Below are positions 63,301 through 64,000 of a stretch of DNA of 64,000 nucleotides, one piece after another. This DNA comes from Bdellovibrionales bacterium. Lineage in GTDB: Bacteria > Bdellovibrionota > Bdellovibrionia > Bdellovibrionales > UBA1609. The notes beneath the pieces were generated by a model, which did not search any database, was not told the DNA's origin, and saw only the letters and a list, made by a program, of their open reading frames with translations. Each line of letters opens with the position of its first letter. Position 1 is the stretch's first letter. The stretch spans positions 22,048-86,047 of the forward strand of contig JAHBUX010000011.1 of assembly GCA_019637855.1 (NCBI GenBank), given 5' to 3'. A program made the position numbers and the translations under genes.

Positions 63301-63862
63301 CTTGCGTGGCATGGAAGTGGTGGCTAAGGCTTATGGGGCTCTGAGTATCGAGAGTCTGGCTAAGTTCGAAGGTAAAGCCAAAGTGCATGTGCTAGCTCTT
63401 GTATCCTCATATCGCGAGATCATTACAAAAAAAGGCACGCGCATGGCCTTCGCGCGCGTTGAAGACACGACCGGCGGCCAGGAGCTGATCGTTTTCCCCG
63501 ATTGTTTTGCTCAGTATGAGCGTGTGCTCAAAGCTGACGCGCCTATCTTGATCACAGCTACGTTAGAAAAAGAAGAGGGCAGCATAAAGCTCTTTGCCGA
63601 AACCATGAAGGTGGCCGACGATCTGTTCAAAAGCATTAAGAAGATCACGCTCGATATCGATTCGAGTATGTTAACCAAAATCGCATTGCTACGAGAATGG
63701 GCTGATAAAAACCAAGGTGAAGCGCCGCTGACTTTACGTCTGGCGCTACCGGAACTAAAAAAATCGGTAGAGTTAGAAGTGAAGGATTTAAAGGGCATTC
63801 GTCCCAGCCCTGAAGCGTTGGATGGATTATTACGCCTGGGAATTCCCATAGGATTGCATTGA
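60392..63862 (+). CDS. dnaE: DNA polymerase III alpha subunit
   Basis: The 1156-residue protein has an N-terminal PHP domain (VHLHVHSQYSLLEA, ALTDNGNMFGAIEF), the Pol3-type palm with catalytic aspartates in PDFDIDFC, fingers (GPGRGSGAGSLVAYSLRITD; YRPGPMAMIPEF), the helix-hairpin-helix region (AIKGVGEGAVQSI) and a C-terminal OB fold (KVHVLALVSSYREI). It is the replicative polymerase catalytic subunit. Length is normal. A GGGAG site overlaps the end of guaA. Confidence 0.98.
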   Translation: MSFVHLHVHSQYSLLEATCRAKSLAKKAAEFGMPAVALTDNGNMFGAIEFFFACKDAGVKPLVGLEVFIAPKSRLVKGEDKEAAQQPSRRLVLLAQDQIGYKQLCRISSIGYQEGFYYRPRIDYETLEKYNEHLIALSGGWMGEVPWTFTNRGPEAALERIQHFQKIYGDRFYLELNRPGVKSWDQVNNFLLEASEKTGVKVVAANDVHYVSRDDQMAQEVLICIGTNKTLQDEGRFRLGSDQFYFKSAEEMRQLFKDIPQACDQTMEIAERCNLKFSLKDANGAPIYHLPSFPTTGGVSLADEISRLSHEGLKRRFEEAERRGEAVPQEQHDNYRKRLDYELGIIGKMGFNGYFLIVQDFIGWAKNNEIPVGPGRGSGAGSLVAYSLRITDLDPMPYNLLFERFLNPERISMPDFDIDFCQDNRGRVIEYVTEKYGRPSVSQIITYGKLQARAAIRDVGRVMGMTFAEVDVVAKLIPEKLGITLKEAIETEPRMRELMEMDPKVNTLMELAQNIEGLVRHAGIHAAGVIIADGDITDHAPMYRGAEGENVVQYDMKHAEKIGLIKFDFLGLTTLTHIQEAFELIEKNRGRKYSVQDISLSDKGIYDLLIQGDTAGVFQAEGEGYTQAIRQIKPTSFTDITAINALYRPGPMAMIPEFAARKHGEQKVEFAFPELEQILAETYGIIVYQEQVMGIASIIAGYSLGEADMLRRAMGKKIKEEMDKHRLRFLSGAKEKGFDQVKAEEVFELMYKFADYGFNKSHAAAYCVVQAQTAWLKNYYPVEFFAALLSMSMADTDKIVKYVKDAQQHKIEVVPPHINHSEFKFSVEADSILFSLGAIKGVGEGAVQSIVEARERQPLKRFESLDQFFEEVDTKKVNKKTLEALIKAGALDGFGYNRNELLTGFPKFIERAEGVRAEREIGQTSLFDLGEGGGDAEENRVKLDKLEPWSRAATLAFEKEVLGFYLTDHPLRGMEVVAKAYGALSIESLAKFEGKAKVHVLALVSSYREIITKKGTRMAFARVEDTTGGQELIVFPDCFAQYERVLKADAPILITATLEKEEGSIKLFAETMKVADDLFKSIKKITLDIDSSMLTKIALLREWADKNQGEAPLTLRLALPELKKSVELEVKDLKGIRPSPEALDGLLRLGIPIGLH

Positions 63863-63903
63863 CCGGATTTGTGCCTTGCTATCATAGATAGACGAGAGGG
63901 CGC

Positions 63904-64000
63904 TCAAAGCGCAACATGCGGATCCATTTCCAAATGCTGATCCATTTTCGGCATACCGTAAAATTCGATAGCCGCCCGTTGATTGCAGTTGCGACAGAGG
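63904..64000 (-). CDS. C-terminal fragment of a gene running out of the window
   Basis: On the minus strand an open frame reaches the window edge and ends at 63904-63906. The visible part begins LCRNCNQRAAIEFYGMP and ends MDQHLEMDPHVAL. A CxxC motif suggests a metal-binding segment. The remainder lies outside the window. Confidence 0.45.
   Translation of the reverse strand, partial: LCRNCNQRAAIEFYGMPKMDQHLEMDPHVAL

Overview
The window is about 64 kb of a densely packed bacterial chromosome with moderate-to-high GC by eye. Genes on both strands commonly overlap by a few bases. The gene set suggests a Gram-negative member of the Bdellovibrionota (Bdellovibrio and relatives, the former Deltaproteobacteria). 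Evidence includes LptD, many lipoproteins, a cbb3 oxidase with a CcoN-CcoO fusion, a CHASE2 cyclase, an HD-GYP protein, GYF-domain and coiled-coil proteins, a VKOR-DsbA fusion, and the ffh-rpsP-KH-rimM-trmD-SPOUT-rplS-rnhB block. The lineage is an inference; no 16S rRNA gene is present. I saw no insertion sequence, prophage, integrase, CRISPR array or replication origin.

Layout. Positions 1-2.6 kb hold an apparently frameshifted small exported protein, a cysteine/tyrosine-rich repeat lipoprotein, a small secreted protein that resembles the catalytic core of ExoY/edema-factor adenylyl cyclases, and a group III truncated globin. From 2.7 to 9.3 kb is a complete cbb3-oxidase operon in the order ccoI-ccoS-ccoNO-ccoQ-ccoP-ccoG. 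A divergent NtrC-type regulator and soluble PAS kinase follow (9.3-11.9 kb). From 12 to 16.3 kb are secreted unknowns, a bulb-lectin lipoprotein, an initiator tRNA-fMet with a very long palindromic terminator, an SRPBCC plus zinc alcohol dehydrogenase pair, and an alanine/proline-rich lipoprotein. From 16.5 to 20.4 kb are an OmpR/kinase pair translationally linked to a beta-lactamase-fold protein, then an HD-GYP protein. An ABC exporter precedes the translation/SRP block (20.5-27.8 kb).

From 28 to 33.4 kb, lptD is coupled to a CHASE2 class III cyclase. From 33.4 to 45.2 kb are a STAS protein, coiled-coil proteins, VKOR-DsbA, a ChaN-like plus GYF-domain pair, argS, a TPR protein and a large charged coiled-coil protein. 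From 45 to 50.4 kb are pyruvate kinase, a cyclic-nucleotide-binding protein, and a ketone-body/acetoacetate unit (CoA transferase A and B plus thiolase). From 50.5 to 64 kb are a DUF4097-like protein, a histone-H1-like zinc-finger protein, a tiny membrane protein, a TPR protein, miaB with a DUF151 nuclease and gamma carbonic anhydrase, guaB, guaA and dnaE.

The most notable items are: (1) the compact Sec-exported ExoY/EF-like cyclase homologue, in a window that also carries a CHASE2 cyclase and a cyclic-nucleotide-binding protein; (2) a family of near-perfect long inverted repeats whose outer stems share GGTACCAG[CT]TTCCTTTC, one supplying both stop codons of a convergent pair and the other abutting a ribosome binding site; (3) a 27-bp-arm palindrome fused to the 3' end of tRNA-fMet; (4) a cbb3 operon with inverted gene order, an NO fusion, a mono-haem CcoP and no visible ccoH. 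Several convergent gene pairs have stop codons that abut or share bases.
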